Source of the DNA: a gamma proteobacterium symbiont of Ctena orbiculata
Lineage (GTDB): Bacteria > Pseudomonadota > Gammaproteobacteria > Chromatiales > Chromatiaceae
Direction of reading: 5' to 3'
Length of the DNA: 64,000 nucleotides
Assembly (NCBI GenBank): GCA_003058525.1
Contig: QBVD01000033.1
Span: 52,744 to 116,743, forward strand
Shown here: one piece after another, positions 17,386 through 26,938 of the stretch
Position numbering within the stretch: the first letter of the stretch is position 1
Layout of the letters: each line of letters opens with the position of its first letter
Notes under the pieces: generated by a model
What the model was told of the DNA's origin: nothing
Databases searched by the model: none
Seen by the model: only the letters and a program-made list of their open reading frames with translations
Made by a program: the position numbers and the translations under genes

Positions 17386-18573
17386 TCAGTCTTCGAGGGT
17401 TTCTGGGAATACCTTGATAATTCGCGCGCCGATCGCCACTAAAGCCAGTGCTACGGCAATACCTGCGACACCCAGAGCGGCCTCGGGAAATGTGGGGACA
17501 TAGTTTGCTACCTGACCATCGAAGAAGCCGGATTCGATTACCTCTTTGCCTGGAAACATGTTCATTGGGTAAGCCTGTCCCCCTATGACGATGATATAGA
17601 TCTGAAAGAATCCTCCGATGAGCACGGCAACCGAGGCCGCCGCGATTGCCCAGCGGGACTTTTCAAAGGCAGGCGAATAGATCAGAAAAAGCGGAATAAT
17701 GCTGCCAATGAGTATCTGGCCAATCCAAAACATCACTGTATAGATACCTCCATCCAACAGGATGAAGCGCTCGATGCCATGATGCTGGGTTGCATAGAGA
17801 TTCGTCAGATTATAGGCCAACACGAAATAGAGCACTGCGCCGACAAATACACCGAGCAGGTTCTTAAGCCGGGTCAGGCGCAGATCGCCAAGTTCTCTGT
17901 CGCCCCACATATAGGCGGCGATAAGGGTAATAATGAAGAAAGCCAAGCCGTAACTGAACGACATGATGACGAACATTGGCGCCATGATAGCCGCATCGTA
18001 TGCCTCGCGAGCCACCAGAAAGCCGAAAATGGACCCGGTACCTGTGGTGAGCGCAATGCGCCAGAAGAAGGCTGCAAAGCCCAACGGTCGCTTAAATCTC
18101 TCCATGCCGCGATCGATCATCGTCCAGAGGTAGACAGCGACTATGGCAATGAATCCGCTATAGAGGATAACGTTCCACGCAAATATCGACTTGAAATTAT
18201 ACTCCGTCATGGCAACGATCAAGCGGTCGGGCCTGCCAAGATCGAGAACCAGCACCATCAAGCCACCTACCAGCAGCCCGATCGCCAAAAGGCCGGAAAA
18301 ACGACCCAACGGTTTGTACAGTGGACCGCCGAAAACAGAGCCGATGGAGGCGACGTTCAATGCACCCGATGCGGCCACGATCAGAAAGATGGCGAAGACG
18401 TGCGGCAGGCCCCACACGATCTGATTGGACATGCCGGTGACCCAGTGGCCCTGATGCTCCATGAAATAGGCAGCGCCCAGACCCACGGCGATAAATGCAC
18501 CGAGCAGTGCCAAGCCCATCCAGAAGCGGATAGGTGAGCCGCAGTAGAGCTCGCGGTAGTACATCTTACTCAT
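17386..18573 (-). CDS. dsrP: DsrP, NrfD-type quinone-interacting membrane subunit
   Basis: The 395-residue protein has about ten hydrophobic helices and the NrfD/PsrC pattern (WGLPHVFAIFLIVAASGALN, LDLGRPDR, SIFAWNV). In the DsrMKJOP complex it exchanges electrons with the quinone pool and with the ferredoxin-like DsrO. It follows dsrO by 22 bases. A terminator-like hairpin follows it, so DsrP is probably the last subunit made from the main transcript. Confidence 0.95.
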   Translation of the reverse strand: MSKMYYRELYCGSPIRFWMGLALLGAFIAVGLGAAYFMEHQGHWVTGMSNQIVWGLPHVFAIFLIVAASGALNVASIGSVFGGPLYKPLGRFSGLLAIGLLVGGLMVLVLDLGRPDRLIVAMTEYNFKSIFAWNVILYSGFIAIVAVYLWTMIDRGMERFKRPLGFAAFFWRIALTTGTGSIFGFLVAREAYDAAIMAPMFVIMSFSYGLAFFIITLIAAYMWGDRELGDLRLTRLKNLLGVFVGAVLYFVLAYNLTNLYATQHHGIERFILLDGGIYTVMFWIGQILIGSIIPLFLIYSPAFEKSRWAIAAASVAVLIGGFFQIYIIVIGGQAYPMNMFPGKEVIESGFFDGQVANYVPTFPEAALGVAGIAVALALVAIGARIIKVFPETLED

Positions 18574-18595
18574 ATGATTCCAAGCTCCCTACAGA

Positions 18596-19348
18596 TCACA
18601 GGTTGAGGTAACGAACACCGGTATTCAACTCGAGGTCGGCCCGGATCTGTACTGAGTTGCGAGATTTGAGAACCCGACTGATTTCGCTGTTGGGATCCTT
18701 CAAATCACCAAATAAAATCGCTGAATGACCCTCCTTGTCGCATGCCTCCTGACAGGCCGTCTGCATAACACCGGCATCAATCCTGTGTACACAAAGGGTG
18801 CAGGACTCGACACACCCCTTGCCACGGGGCGCATTCACCGATTGATCAGTCAGTGCCTCATGCACGAAGGAGCGTGCCTTATAGGGACACGCCATCATAC
18901 AGTAGCGACAACCGATACAACGGTGGCGATCGACAAGCACCACACCATCAATCCGTTTGAATGATGCATTGGTGGGACAGACATCGACGCATGGAGGGTG
19001 TTCACAATGTTGGCACATCATAACCATGCGATTAATATGGCCGGTCTGCTTGTCCTTCAGTTTGACCGGACGGATCCAGACCGCGTCAGTCGCTGGCCTG
19101 TCATACCCGGTCAGGCCATGTTCGTTGTTACAGGCCTCAACACAGACACTGCAACCCTCGGCACACTTATTGGCATCGATCAGCATGCCCCAGCGGTGTT
19201 TGCCGGACGCCCCCGAAGGTGCATCATCTGTTTCGCCTGCAGCGTGCAAAATGACACCAGGCGCCAGGGTCAACGCCCCGGCAGCTGCTACGGTTCCGCC
19301 GATAAACTGGCGGCGGTCTACACTCGGCTGGTCACTCTTATTGCTCAT
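18596..19348 (-). CDS. dsrO: DsrO, periplasmic ferredoxin-like iron-sulfur subunit
   Basis: The start at 19348 (MSNKSDQPSVDRRQFIGG) is chosen because it lies 2 bases after the dsrJ stop and begins a Tat signal peptide (RRQFIGG then a hydrophobic stretch). The mature protein carries four cysteine groups for cubane clusters, for example CAEGCSVCVEAC, CEHPPCVDVC and CIGCRYCMMAC. The 250-residue length fits DsrO. It passes electrons between the triheme DsrJ and DsrP on the periplasmic side. Confidence 0.95.
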   Translation of the reverse strand: MSNKSDQPSVDRRQFIGGTVAAAGALTLAPGVILHAAGETDDAPSGASGKHRWGMLIDANKCAEGCSVCVEACNNEHGLTGYDRPATDAVWIRPVKLKDKQTGHINRMVMMCQHCEHPPCVDVCPTNASFKRIDGVVLVDRHRCIGCRYCMMACPYKARSFVHEALTDQSVNAPRGKGCVESCTLCVHRIDAGVMQTACQEACDKEGHSAILFGDLKDPNSEISRVLKSRNSVQIRADLELNTGVRYLNL

Positions 19349-19350
19349 GA

Positions 19351-19821
19351 TCAGTCTCTCTGTCTGCCAGCAGGCTGTTGCACATCCCAGACAGGGGTAT
19401 GCGCATCCGAATGGTAACCAAGCGAATCTCCCCCTCCACTCTCCATCGGTGTCGTACGATGACACTGAAAACAAGCGGGGCTCACCGCAACGTAACCGTG
19501 ACAAGCCTGGCAAAATTCGCCTTCACTGGTGACCGATACAGCCTCGCCGCTGGAATCCCTTGAGGCGTGGCAATCGATGCACTCGGAAAGACTGTATTTC
19601 AAACCACGCATTCCATCCCTAACCGTATCGTCCCTGCTATGCTGGAGAAAATCCATATGGTTACGACGTATCTCGTCGGTCGGCGCAACACAGCTATCCA
19701 ACGAGGCTGCCTTGGAATTTTTGGTTACATATCGACTCTCACCGATGGCCTGCATGGCGGGTAACAGCAGACCAGCCAGCAGTATGATGAGGAGTCTTTT
19801 GCTGATGAGAGAACTACGCAT
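19351..19821 (-). CDS. dsrJ: DsrJ, triheme cytochrome c
   Basis: The 156-residue protein has an N-terminal signal anchor (LLIILLAGLLLPAMQA) and three heme-binding motifs: CIDCH, CQACH and CFQCH. Cys44 (SLDSCVAP) matches the conserved Cys known in A. vinosum to act as an unusual axial heme ligand. It is the periplasmic redox subunit of DsrMKJOP. It lies 8 bases after dsrL and 2 bases before dsrO. Confidence 0.96.
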   Translation of the reverse strand: MRSSLISKRLLIILLAGLLLPAMQAIGESRYVTKNSKAASLDSCVAPTDEIRRNHMDFLQHSRDDTVRDGMRGLKYSLSECIDCHASRDSSGEAVSVTSEGEFCQACHGYVAVSPACFQCHRTTPMESGGGDSLGYHSDAHTPVWDVQQPAGRQRD

Positions 19822-19829
19822 CTCAGCTC

Positions 19830-21776
19830 CTATTCACCTAACCCCATCTGGATATATCCTGTGGGACAAACGTCGGTGCAAACATGGCAACCGATACACT
19901 TGTTGTAATCGGTATCAACATATCGACCCGTGGTCGATTCCGCTTTCTTGACCCGGAAGACCGCGTCTTGCGGGCAGAACACGATGCAGTTGTCGCACTC
20001 GAAGCACATGCCGCAGCTCATGCAACGTTTTGCTTCTTCCTGTACCTGCTCCTGATTCAGGCCGTTCATGCGCTCCTTGAAATGATGCAGCACTTCATCT
20101 GCTGTGGGCACATCTTCGGAACGCAGTAGGCGCGGTGTGAAAGAGAAGTGCCCGAGGAACAGATCATTTGCCGGAATCACTTCCTGGTGAGAACGGTCTT
20201 CATAATTATGCACTGCATACTTGGCATCGCTGGTACCGCGCATGTCGCCTTCGCTGCTATCAAAAGCCTCGGGTTCCAGGTGGGCCTCTTTCAGCTTGTC
20301 CAGGAGGTCGAAATGGTGCACATCGACCTTCGGACGCTTGGCAAGTTCTTTCTTGGTCAAATAGGCATCGATACTCTCGCAGGCGATAGAGGCCTGACCG
20401 ATGGCGGTGGTCAACAGGTGAGGTCGAATGATATCGCCGGCCACGAAGTGTCCTTCCCTGCCTGGAACCTGATAAAACTTGTCCGCGTCCATCAGGTTTT
20501 TGTCGTTGGCCATCTCTTCTAGACCTTCCATATCGGCGCTCTGACCAATCGCTGAAACGATGAGATCGGCCTCCAATATGCGCTCCGTACCCTCGGTAGG
20601 AATCGGAGTCATACCATCCATGGTACAGTTACACACCTTGAGGCCTGTGGCGCGGCCAGCATCACCGACAATCACTTCCAACGGCATCACACCGTCCAGG
20701 ATCTCACAACCCTCGTGCAGCGCATCGTGTATCTCGTGCTGGGCAGCAAACATCTTGTCTTTGGTGAACAGGGATGTCAGTGTCGCGTCGGCAGGCGCTG
20801 CCCCTTCGGCCAGTGCATCGTCCTGGTTCATGCTGGTATCGAGCACGACGTCTTCAGGATTACCGGCTGCACTGTTCGTACCCAGGCGTCTGGCCACAGA
20901 GATCACGTCGATAGAGGTGTCACCACCACCGATACAGACCACTTTTTCAGCGGTTACTTTCATGCGGCCTTCATTGAAGGCCTTGAGGAAAGCCACACCG
21001 GATACGCAATTGGGGGTACCGACCCAACCATCCACCGGCAGGTCGCGGCCATTCTGGCACCCAAGAGCCCAGAGAACTGCATCGTGCTCTTTTTCGATAT
21101 CGGCTACAGGAACATCGGAGCCGACCTTGACACCGGCCCGGATCTCAACGCCCATATCGACGATACGTTGGATCTCCGCCTGCAGTTTGTCACGTGGGAT
21201 ACGATAGTTTGGAATACCGTAGCGCATCATACCGCCAAGCTCGGGATCCTTCTCGAAGACAGTCACAGCATGACCCGTCTTACGCAGTTGAAAAGCAGCC
21301 GCCATACCGGCGGGACCACCACCGATTACAGCCACCTTCTTACCGGTATCAGCGCCCGGCGTGAATTTGAAGCCCTTCTCGATAGCGGTATCACCGATGT
21401 ATTGTTCAACAGCGTTGATACCTACGAAGTCCTCGACTTCGTTACGGTTACACCCATCCTGACAAGGCGCCGGACATACTCTGCCCATCATGGAGGGAAA
21501 GGGATTGGCCTCTACAGCACGCTCGAATGCATACTGTTCCCACTCCAGACCTTCGGAAGGCTTTTCCTGTTCACGCACGATTGCCAGCCAACCGCGGATA
21601 TCGTGGCCGGAGGGGCAACCGCCCTGGCAAGGTGGTGTACGATTGATATAGGTAGGGCACTTATAGGAGGTGTCTTCAAGGAAGATTTTATCACCCCAGT
21701 CATCCCACTCGTTTTCACCGTCTTCAAAGCGGCGCCAAGTAATCTGTTTTTTCATCTCTTCACTAGGAGTTGCCAT
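19830..21776 (-). CDS. dsrL: DsrL, iron-sulfur flavoprotein NAD(P)H:acceptor oxidoreductase
   Basis: The 648-residue protein resembles the glutamate synthase small subunit. It has an N-terminal cluster region (CQGGCPSGHD and CPAPCQDGC), an FAD-binding GGGPAGMAAAF (about 152), an NAD(P)H-binding GGGDTSIDV (about 285), and a C-terminal pair of 4Fe-4S motifs (CMSCGMCFECDNC, CIGCHVCTDVCP). In sulfur oxidizers DsrL takes electrons from DsrAB to NAD+. It sits between dsrK and dsrJ, as in A. vinosum, and its length matches the known protein. Confidence 0.96.
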   Translation of the reverse strand: MATPSEEMKKQITWRRFEDGENEWDDWGDKIFLEDTSYKCPTYINRTPPCQGGCPSGHDIRGWLAIVREQEKPSEGLEWEQYAFERAVEANPFPSMMGRVCPAPCQDGCNRNEVEDFVGINAVEQYIGDTAIEKGFKFTPGADTGKKVAVIGGGPAGMAAAFQLRKTGHAVTVFEKDPELGGMMRYGIPNYRIPRDKLQAEIQRIVDMGVEIRAGVKVGSDVPVADIEKEHDAVLWALGCQNGRDLPVDGWVGTPNCVSGVAFLKAFNEGRMKVTAEKVVCIGGGDTSIDVISVARRLGTNSAAGNPEDVVLDTSMNQDDALAEGAAPADATLTSLFTKDKMFAAQHEIHDALHEGCEILDGVMPLEVIVGDAGRATGLKVCNCTMDGMTPIPTEGTERILEADLIVSAIGQSADMEGLEEMANDKNLMDADKFYQVPGREGHFVAGDIIRPHLLTTAIGQASIACESIDAYLTKKELAKRPKVDVHHFDLLDKLKEAHLEPEAFDSSEGDMRGTSDAKYAVHNYEDRSHQEVIPANDLFLGHFSFTPRLLRSEDVPTADEVLHHFKERMNGLNQEQVQEEAKRCMSCGMCFECDNCIVFCPQDAVFRVKKAESTTGRYVDTDYNKCIGCHVCTDVCPTGYIQMGLGE

Positions 21777-21854
21777 TTTCAGTCTCCTCTTGGAACTTGT
21801 CTTGGTCGTGCCCTACCCAGGGTAGGAATCGTAGTTTGCGCTAGTTATCGTGTT

Positions 21855-23396
21855 CTATTCATCATCTTCGTCTTCGCCGTAACCGGGAGCCTCCTCGGGC
21901 GGCGTCTTTCTGTTCATCACAATTGCATTACTCACCAGCTGATGAACACTGACGATCTGAAACATATCCATGCCGTAATAGGGGAACACCTTGCTGAACT
22001 GGCTCTTGCATATGGCGCAGATTGCCGCAAGGTGAGTGACACCCTTTTCGTCCATGACATTCTTGAATGCCGTCATTCGCGGCTTGGCGCCCTTCACCCG
22101 GACCTCCATCAGGTCGTCGGTCAGCAGACCGCCGCCACCGCCGCAGCAGAAGGTACGCTCATGGATGCTGTCCCACTCCATGTCGTGATAGTTGCTGACA
22201 ACCGCCTTGATCACCTTGCGAGGTATCTCGAACTGACCGCCCGGCTTGTCGCCCATGCGCGATGCGCGGGCCACGTTGCAGGAGTCGTGGAAGGTGATCG
22301 ACATATCGTCGTTCTCAGACTTGTCGAACTCCAGGGTGCCCTGCTCTATCTCATTCAGGGTGAACTCGCATATGTGCTGCGGCACCGGGTAGTCGGGGTT
22401 GAGAAAATCGAACGGTCCTGCCAATGTATTCAAAAAGCTGTAGGCGATGCGCCAGGCGTGCCCGCATTCTCCGAAGACAATGCGCTTCACTCCCAACTCC
22501 AACGCCGCCTCGCGTATACGCAGGGAGACGCGACGCATATTCTCGTAGCTGCCGATAAACATGCCGAAGTTGCCTGCCTCGGAGGCCTTGGTGCTGAGCG
22601 TCCAGCTGACGCCCGCTTCGTGAAAGACCTTGCCGTAACCGATCAAACCGTCCACATGGGGCTCAGCGAAAAAGTCAGCAGAAGGTGTCACGAGTAGGAT
22701 TTCAGCGCCTTTTACGTCCAGCGGATATTTGACCGCTACATCGGTCTCCTCCCAGACGTCCTCTTCCAGACCCTCAAGGGTGTCTTCAATGGCAGGCCCT
22801 GGCAGTCCCAGATTATTTCCGATCTTATGTACCTTACCGATGATTTCGTTACAGTACTTCTGACCGACACCGATAGAGTCGAGGATCTCCCTCGCTGCCA
22901 TCGAGATCTCGGCAGTATCGATGCCGTAAGGGCAGAAGACAGAGCAGCGACGACACTGGGAACATTGATGGAAGTAGCTATACCATTCATCAATGACCTC
23001 ATCGGTCAGGTCGGCCGCACCTACCAGTTTTGGGAAATATTTACCGGCAAAGGTAAAGTAGCGGCGATAGACCTTACGCAACAGATCCTGCCTGCCCACC
23101 GGCATATTTTTCGGATCTTGCGTACCGAGATAGTAGTGGCATTTGTCGGTACAGGAACCGCACTTCACACAGGCATCCATGAACACCTGGAATGAACGAT
23201 AGCGGCTCAGCAGGTCTCCCATCTTGTCGATGGCGACCTCTTTCCAGTTCTCAAGTTTTTCTCCTGGAAAGCCCAAGTTTTGATTATGCTCAGGCTTGGC
23301 CACGAAGCAGGTCACATGCTTCATGGTGCCTTCAACCAGGTTTGGAACCTCAATAAATTCTGTCAGTTCCGGTGTTTCGAATTCAGCTTTAGCCAT
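21855..23396 (-). CDS. dsrK: DsrK, HdrD-like iron-sulfur subunit
   Basis: The 513-residue protein has two 4Fe-4S motifs (CVKCGSCTDKC about 76 and CSQCRRCSVFCP about 145) and two CCG-type regions with FHDSCN, FCCGGGG and CAICKSQF, which in heterodisulfide-reductase-like proteins hold a noncubane catalytic cluster. DsrK is the cytoplasmic subunit of DsrMKJOP and interacts with DsrC, probably handling its trisulfide or disulfide form. It follows dsrM by 29 bases. Confidence 0.96.
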   Translation of the reverse strand: MAKAEFETPELTEFIEVPNLVEGTMKHVTCFVAKPEHNQNLGFPGEKLENWKEVAIDKMGDLLSRYRSFQVFMDACVKCGSCTDKCHYYLGTQDPKNMPVGRQDLLRKVYRRYFTFAGKYFPKLVGAADLTDEVIDEWYSYFHQCSQCRRCSVFCPYGIDTAEISMAAREILDSIGVGQKYCNEIIGKVHKIGNNLGLPGPAIEDTLEGLEEDVWEETDVAVKYPLDVKGAEILLVTPSADFFAEPHVDGLIGYGKVFHEAGVSWTLSTKASEAGNFGMFIGSYENMRRVSLRIREAALELGVKRIVFGECGHAWRIAYSFLNTLAGPFDFLNPDYPVPQHICEFTLNEIEQGTLEFDKSENDDMSITFHDSCNVARASRMGDKPGGQFEIPRKVIKAVVSNYHDMEWDSIHERTFCCGGGGGLLTDDLMEVRVKGAKPRMTAFKNVMDEKGVTHLAAICAICKSQFSKVFPYYGMDMFQIVSVHQLVSNAIVMNRKTPPEEAPGYGEDEDDE

Positions 23397-23425
23397 TTGT
23401 AGCCCTCATCGGCCAAGCGATAAAT

Positions 23426-24148
23426 TTAAGAATCTTCAAGTTTTCTCGCCCACTCGACCAGGTGTCTCTTCTCACGTGGATTGTCCACCTGGTTACGTGT
23501 CGGGCTGAAAAAGACACCTGGTATATGCAGCAGTTTGCTGAATGGCAAAAGCAGCATCAGCACTGCGACCAGGGACAGATGAACAAGCAGAACCGGGTCC
23601 ATGGGAAGATCGCCGCCGCTGAATGTCCAGAAACCGGTAAAGAACTGCTTAACGGCAACCACATCAGTATGGATCAGGAATGTCATTGTCGCACCGCTCA
23701 CGCCGATAAAAATCAGCAGCAGCAGCCAAAGATAATCGGATGGAGAGGAGATGTAGCGGACGCGATCGACGAATATTCTCCGGATCAGCAGTCCGGCAAG
23801 CCCTGCAATCATGGCAAAGGCCGCATATTTACCAAAGGGTTGAATCAATTGTATCGGCAGCCACACAGGGTCGATAAAATAACGGACATGCCGCGCGAGA
23901 ACCAGAAACAGTCCCATGTGAAACATCCAGGAGAAGACCCAGGTCCACTTGGTGCTCTTGAACAAACTCTCAAAAAAAACGACTTCACGAAACATCCGTA
24001 GAACCACACCAGTCTGATTGACAGGCGCCGGTGTGGTCGGAATCTTTAATGGAGCAGGCGTTCTGGCGTACTGGACAATTTTCCTGGCCAGTCCAAGGAC
24101 AAGAACTAAGGTCGCTACGATAAACAGCAACGCGTAGGCAAATGACAT
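23426..24148 (-). CDS. dsrM: DsrM, heme b membrane subunit
   Basis: The 240-residue protein has five or so transmembrane helices and a NarI-like pattern, with His residues in TM segments (FHMGLFLVLARHVR and LLVHLSLVAVLML) suited to bis-His heme b ligation. It anchors DsrK and links it to the quinone pool. It lies 78 bases after dsrC and 29 bases before dsrK. The length agrees with the A. vinosum protein. Confidence 0.95.
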   Translation of the reverse strand: MSFAYALLFIVATLVLVLGLARKIVQYARTPAPLKIPTTPAPVNQTGVVLRMFREVVFFESLFKSTKWTWVFSWMFHMGLFLVLARHVRYFIDPVWLPIQLIQPFGKYAAFAMIAGLAGLLIRRIFVDRVRYISSPSDYLWLLLLIFIGVSGATMTFLIHTDVVAVKQFFTGFWTFSGGDLPMDPVLLVHLSLVAVLMLLLPFSKLLHIPGVFFSPTRNQVDNPREKRHLVEWARKLEDS

Positions 24149-24226
24149 AATCCTGCGTTCCTCAAAAAATGATCAAGTGATTTGCGATGGAGGGACAATA
24201 AGCACCTCCATCGCAAGCACGTGCCT

Positions 24227-24559
24227 TTAGATACAGCCAGTCGGTTTAGGCAGACCGGCAAAACGGCAAGCCTGCTTGCCTGGGCCATATGGAAACAGGG
24301 CATAAAGATATTTTGAGTTACCTTTATCCTTACCCAGCTTCTTACCTACAGCCTTGGTCAGTACACGAACCGCAGGAGCAATCTGATATTCTTCATAGTA
24401 CTCACGCAGGAAGTTGATGATCTCCCAATGCTCGTCGGTCAGTGGCAGGTCATCTTCCGCAGCCATTGCCTCGGCAACAGCGGGCTCCCAATCGGCCAGA
24501 TTGGTCAGGTAACCCTCTTCATCAGTTTCGAAGGTTTTGCCGTTAGCTTCGATAGCCAT
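24227..24559 (-). CDS. dsrC: DsrC, sulfur carrier with two-cysteine C-terminal arm
   Basis: The 110-residue protein ends in QACRFAGLPKPTGCI, which contains the C-x10-C pair of true DsrC; the penultimate Cys carries sulfur and the other forms the disulfide/trisulfide. The core KGNSKYLYALFPYGPGKQ is conserved. It receives sulfur from DsrEFH and serves as the substrate carrier for DsrAB. It is distinct from the cysteine-free paralogue at 30372, which lies on the other side of dsrA. Confidence 0.98.
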   Translation of the reverse strand: MAIEANGKTFETDEEGYLTNLADWEPAVAEAMAAEDDLPLTDEHWEIINFLREYYEEYQIAPAVRVLTKAVGKKLGKDKGNSKYLYALFPYGPGKQACRFAGLPKPTGCI

Positions 24560-24603
24560 ATTTTCTCTCCCAGATAGAGTTGAAAGTTATTCAGTTAATA
24601 CAA

Positions 24604-24909
24604 TCAGACCCAGGCCTGTACCTTGTCATTCTCTGTGGCGAGACTGACAAACCTGGCGTAGTCCACAATTTCGATGCCGTCAGCGACCTTGTCTTCGCTT
24701 ACACCGCGAGCCTTAAGGTCCGGGCCCAGCACATAGAAATTCACACCATCTTTGGCGGCAATCTTCTGTGTGCAGTCAGTACCTTCGATCGCGCCATAAA
24801 TGCCGTCTTCGTACATAAGGACAGAACTGCCTGCTTTGGCGTAGGCCAGACAGCTATCCATCGAAGACTTTTCAAAAGGTGATTTGTTAACAGTATGTAG
24901 GGTACTCAT
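24604..24909 (-). CDS. dsrH: DsrH, sulfurtransferase complex subunit
   Basis: The 101-residue protein belongs to the DsrH/TusB family and has the conserved Cys at position 20 (SSMDSCLAYAK). With DsrE and DsrF it forms the hexameric DsrEFH complex. It lies 15 bases after dsrF and 44 bases before dsrC. Confidence 0.95.
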   Translation of the reverse strand: MSTLHTVNKSPFEKSSMDSCLAYAKAGSSVLMYEDGIYGAIEGTDCTQKIAAKDGVNFYVLGPDLKARGVSEDKVADGIEIVDYARFVSLATENDKVQAWV

Positions 24910-24924
24910 TCACTCGTCTCCGAC

Positions 24925-25335
24925 TTAGAAGCTGAACATGACATCTTGTTCTTCCATGATGTCCGTCATTTCAGCGCGACTGACCACACGGATAGAGTCC
25001 TTTTCCGCCCAATCATCATCTTCATCCTCGTAGGTTAGAGGCATCAGGTCATCCAAGGTCAATCCTCGCTCCTCCAATGACTCCTTCTCTACATACAGTT
25101 TGGTGACGTCATAATCACCAAGCGCCTGGTAGGTGGGTGAGAAGTTCTTCATATCCACTCCAGCCGTATCCTGTCCTTTGACCAGCTGATAGACCCCGTC
25201 ATCCAGAAAAGCCAGGCTGACATCCTGATCAAACGCAGCGCCGATCAATACAACCTCCAGTGACTCCCAGGCATAGATGGTGCCGTAGGGGGCCCGACGG
25301 TTGAGGTACATGAACTTTTTAATATCTTCAGACAT
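24925..25335 (-). CDS. dsrF: DsrF, sulfurtransferase complex subunit
   Basis: The ATG at 25335 follows an AGGGG site by 6 bases and gives 136 residues (MSEDIKKFMYLNRRAPYG), preferred over a TTG two codons upstream. It is TusC/DsrF-like, with no cysteine, in keeping with a structural role in the DsrEFH hexamer. It sits between dsrE and dsrH as expected. Confidence 0.94.
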   Translation of the reverse strand: MSEDIKKFMYLNRRAPYGTIYAWESLEVVLIGAAFDQDVSLAFLDDGVYQLVKGQDTAGVDMKNFSPTYQALGDYDVTKLYVEKESLEERGLTLDDLMPLTYEDEDDDWAEKDSIRVVSRAEMTDIMEEQDVMFSF

Positions 25336-25350
25336 CGTCAACCCCTATGC

Positions 25351-25743
25351 TCAATCACCGAATACCACCAGTCGTTCCGACTGGATGCCCGCCTCGACCA
25401 ACTGACCGAGACCGGAGATGCGAAAACCTTCAGCAAGGTTCTGCGCATCCTTACCGTTGCGCTGCATCTCACCCTCGTCGACGATACCCCGCCGCTGGGC
25501 GGCGGCCACGCAAACCACCAGATCGAGATCGTGCTGTTTACCCAGCTCGGACCAACGCTTGACAATGTTCCGATCATCTTGCGGAGGTGTTGTCAGATTG
25601 GTGCCGTTGTTGACACCGTCGTGATAGAAAAAGACACGCATAATCTCATGTCCGGCTTCCAGTGCAGCTTTGGTGAACTGGTATGCAGAGTCCGTGGCTT
25701 GGTGCTGATAAGGACCCTCATTTACCTGAATCGCGAATTTCAT
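25351..25743 (-). CDS. dsrE: DsrE, sulfur-binding sulfurtransferase subunit
   Basis: The 130-residue TusD/DsrE family protein has the active-site Cys exactly at position 78 (DLVVCVAAAQRRG), the residue shown to hold persulfide in A. vinosum DsrE. It accepts sulfur from TusA-type carriers and passes it to DsrC. It follows dsrB by 40 bases, with a GGAAGG ribosome site. Confidence 0.96.
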   Translation of the reverse strand: MKFAIQVNEGPYQHQATDSAYQFTKAALEAGHEIMRVFFYHDGVNNGTNLTTPPQDDRNIVKRWSELGKQHDLDLVVCVAAAQRRGIVDEGEMQRNGKDAQNLAEGFRISGLGQLVEAGIQSERLVVFGD

Positions 25744-25783
25744 CAGTAGACCTTCCTGTTATTGCCCAAACGATTTTCCTGAA

Positions 25784-26854
25784 TTAGAAGCGGATATGCG
25801 CAGAGGCATTCAGGTTGTTACGGCTACCACGCCAGTTATCGATGTGATATTTGGTAAAAGGCAGACCGGTCTTCTCGAAGAATTTTGGCCAACCGATACG
25901 CTCAGCCCACTCACCGATACGCTCCCAATCCTTGGCGTCTTCCTTGTAGGCGCTGAGGATCTGCTTGACCACGGTGGAAACTTCGGGCCAGCGGGGCGGA
26001 TTGTTGGGCACACCGGCAGCCACCAGCTTGTGGAAGGTCGGCTTGGATCGGGCATTGGAGTTCTTGCCACCCACCCAGATCGCGAACTTGGAATGCTCCG
26101 GATCGTTTATCTGCATGGGAGGACAGGGCGGGAAGCAGGCACCGCAGCAGATGCACTTCTTCTCGTCCACTTCAAGGGAGGGCTTACCGTTGACCATGGC
26201 GGGACGGATAGCAGCTACCGGGCAGCGGGCCACGACCGAAGGACGCTCACAAACGTTGGCGACCTGGGTATGGTCAATCTTCGGCGGCTTGGTATGCTGA
26301 ATGTTGATGGCGATATCACCCTGACCACCACAGTTGATCTGGCAGCAGGAGGTGGTGATTCGCACACGGTTCGGCATCTCTTCCTTCACGAAATCATCGT
26401 AGAGGTCATCCATCAAAGCCTTCACAGCACCGGATGCGTCGGTACCGGGAATGTCGCAGTGCAACCAGCCCTGGGTATGAGAGATCATTGAGACAGAATT
26501 ACCGGTACCACCGATCGGGAAACCTTCGGACTCCAGCTTGTCGATCAGAGGCTGAACCTTGGACTCCTCACTCACCATGTACTCGATGTTGGAGCGAATG
26601 GTGAAGCGGACATAGCCTTCGGCAAACTCGTCGGCGATGTCCATCAGCTTGCGGATGGTGTAGACATCCATCTGACGCTGGGTGCCGGCACGTACGGTCC
26701 AGATGCTGTCACCGCTCTTGGCGACGTGATGCAACACACCGGGGCGAGGACGCTCATGATAAGCCCACTGGCCGTAATTATTCTTCAGCACGGGGTGTAA
26801 GTAGGGCTCCATCTCCGGGACGCCACTCTCAATCGGCATACGAACTTCCGACAT
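25784..26854 (-). CDS. dsrB: DsrB, reverse dissimilatory sulfite reductase beta subunit
   Basis: The ATG at 26854 has a GGAGG site 5 bases upstream (MSEVRMPIESGVPEMEP) and gives 356 residues. It has siroheme/4Fe-4S-type cysteines (TTSCCQINCGGQGD and CERPSVVARCP) and a ferredoxin insert (CICCGACFPPCPP). With DsrA it forms the alpha2beta2 enzyme that oxidizes DsrC-bound sulfur to sulfite. It is 84 bases after dsrA. The oxidative, not reductive, type is inferred from the dsrEFH and dsrL genes nearby. Confidence 0.97.
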   Translation of the reverse strand: MSEVRMPIESGVPEMEPYLHPVLKNNYGQWAYHERPRPGVLHHVAKSGDSIWTVRAGTQRQMDVYTIRKLMDIADEFAEGYVRFTIRSNIEYMVSEESKVQPLIDKLESEGFPIGGTGNSVSMISHTQGWLHCDIPGTDASGAVKALMDDLYDDFVKEEMPNRVRITTSCCQINCGGQGDIAINIQHTKPPKIDHTQVANVCERPSVVARCPVAAIRPAMVNGKPSLEVDEKKCICCGACFPPCPPMQINDPEHSKFAIWVGGKNSNARSKPTFHKLVAAGVPNNPPRWPEVSTVVKQILSAYKEDAKDWERIGEWAERIGWPKFFEKTGLPFTKYHIDNWRGSRNNLNASAHIRF

Positions 26855-26938
26855 ACCTACCTCCAAAAAAATAGGGTAATTGATTCGTTTTAAGGGGCAA
26901 TCGAGCGAACCCGTTGCCCCCTTATATCTAGATCGGTG

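Noticed and set aside
17779..18537. 252-codon plus-strand frame opposite dsrP
   Set aside because: The hydrophilic His/Gln-rich translation is what antisense of a membrane protein gives.
20715..22697. 660-codon plus-strand open frame opposite dsrL/dsrK
   Set aside because: It lies antisense to two well-supported dsr genes and its residues follow from their codon pattern; no domain is seen.
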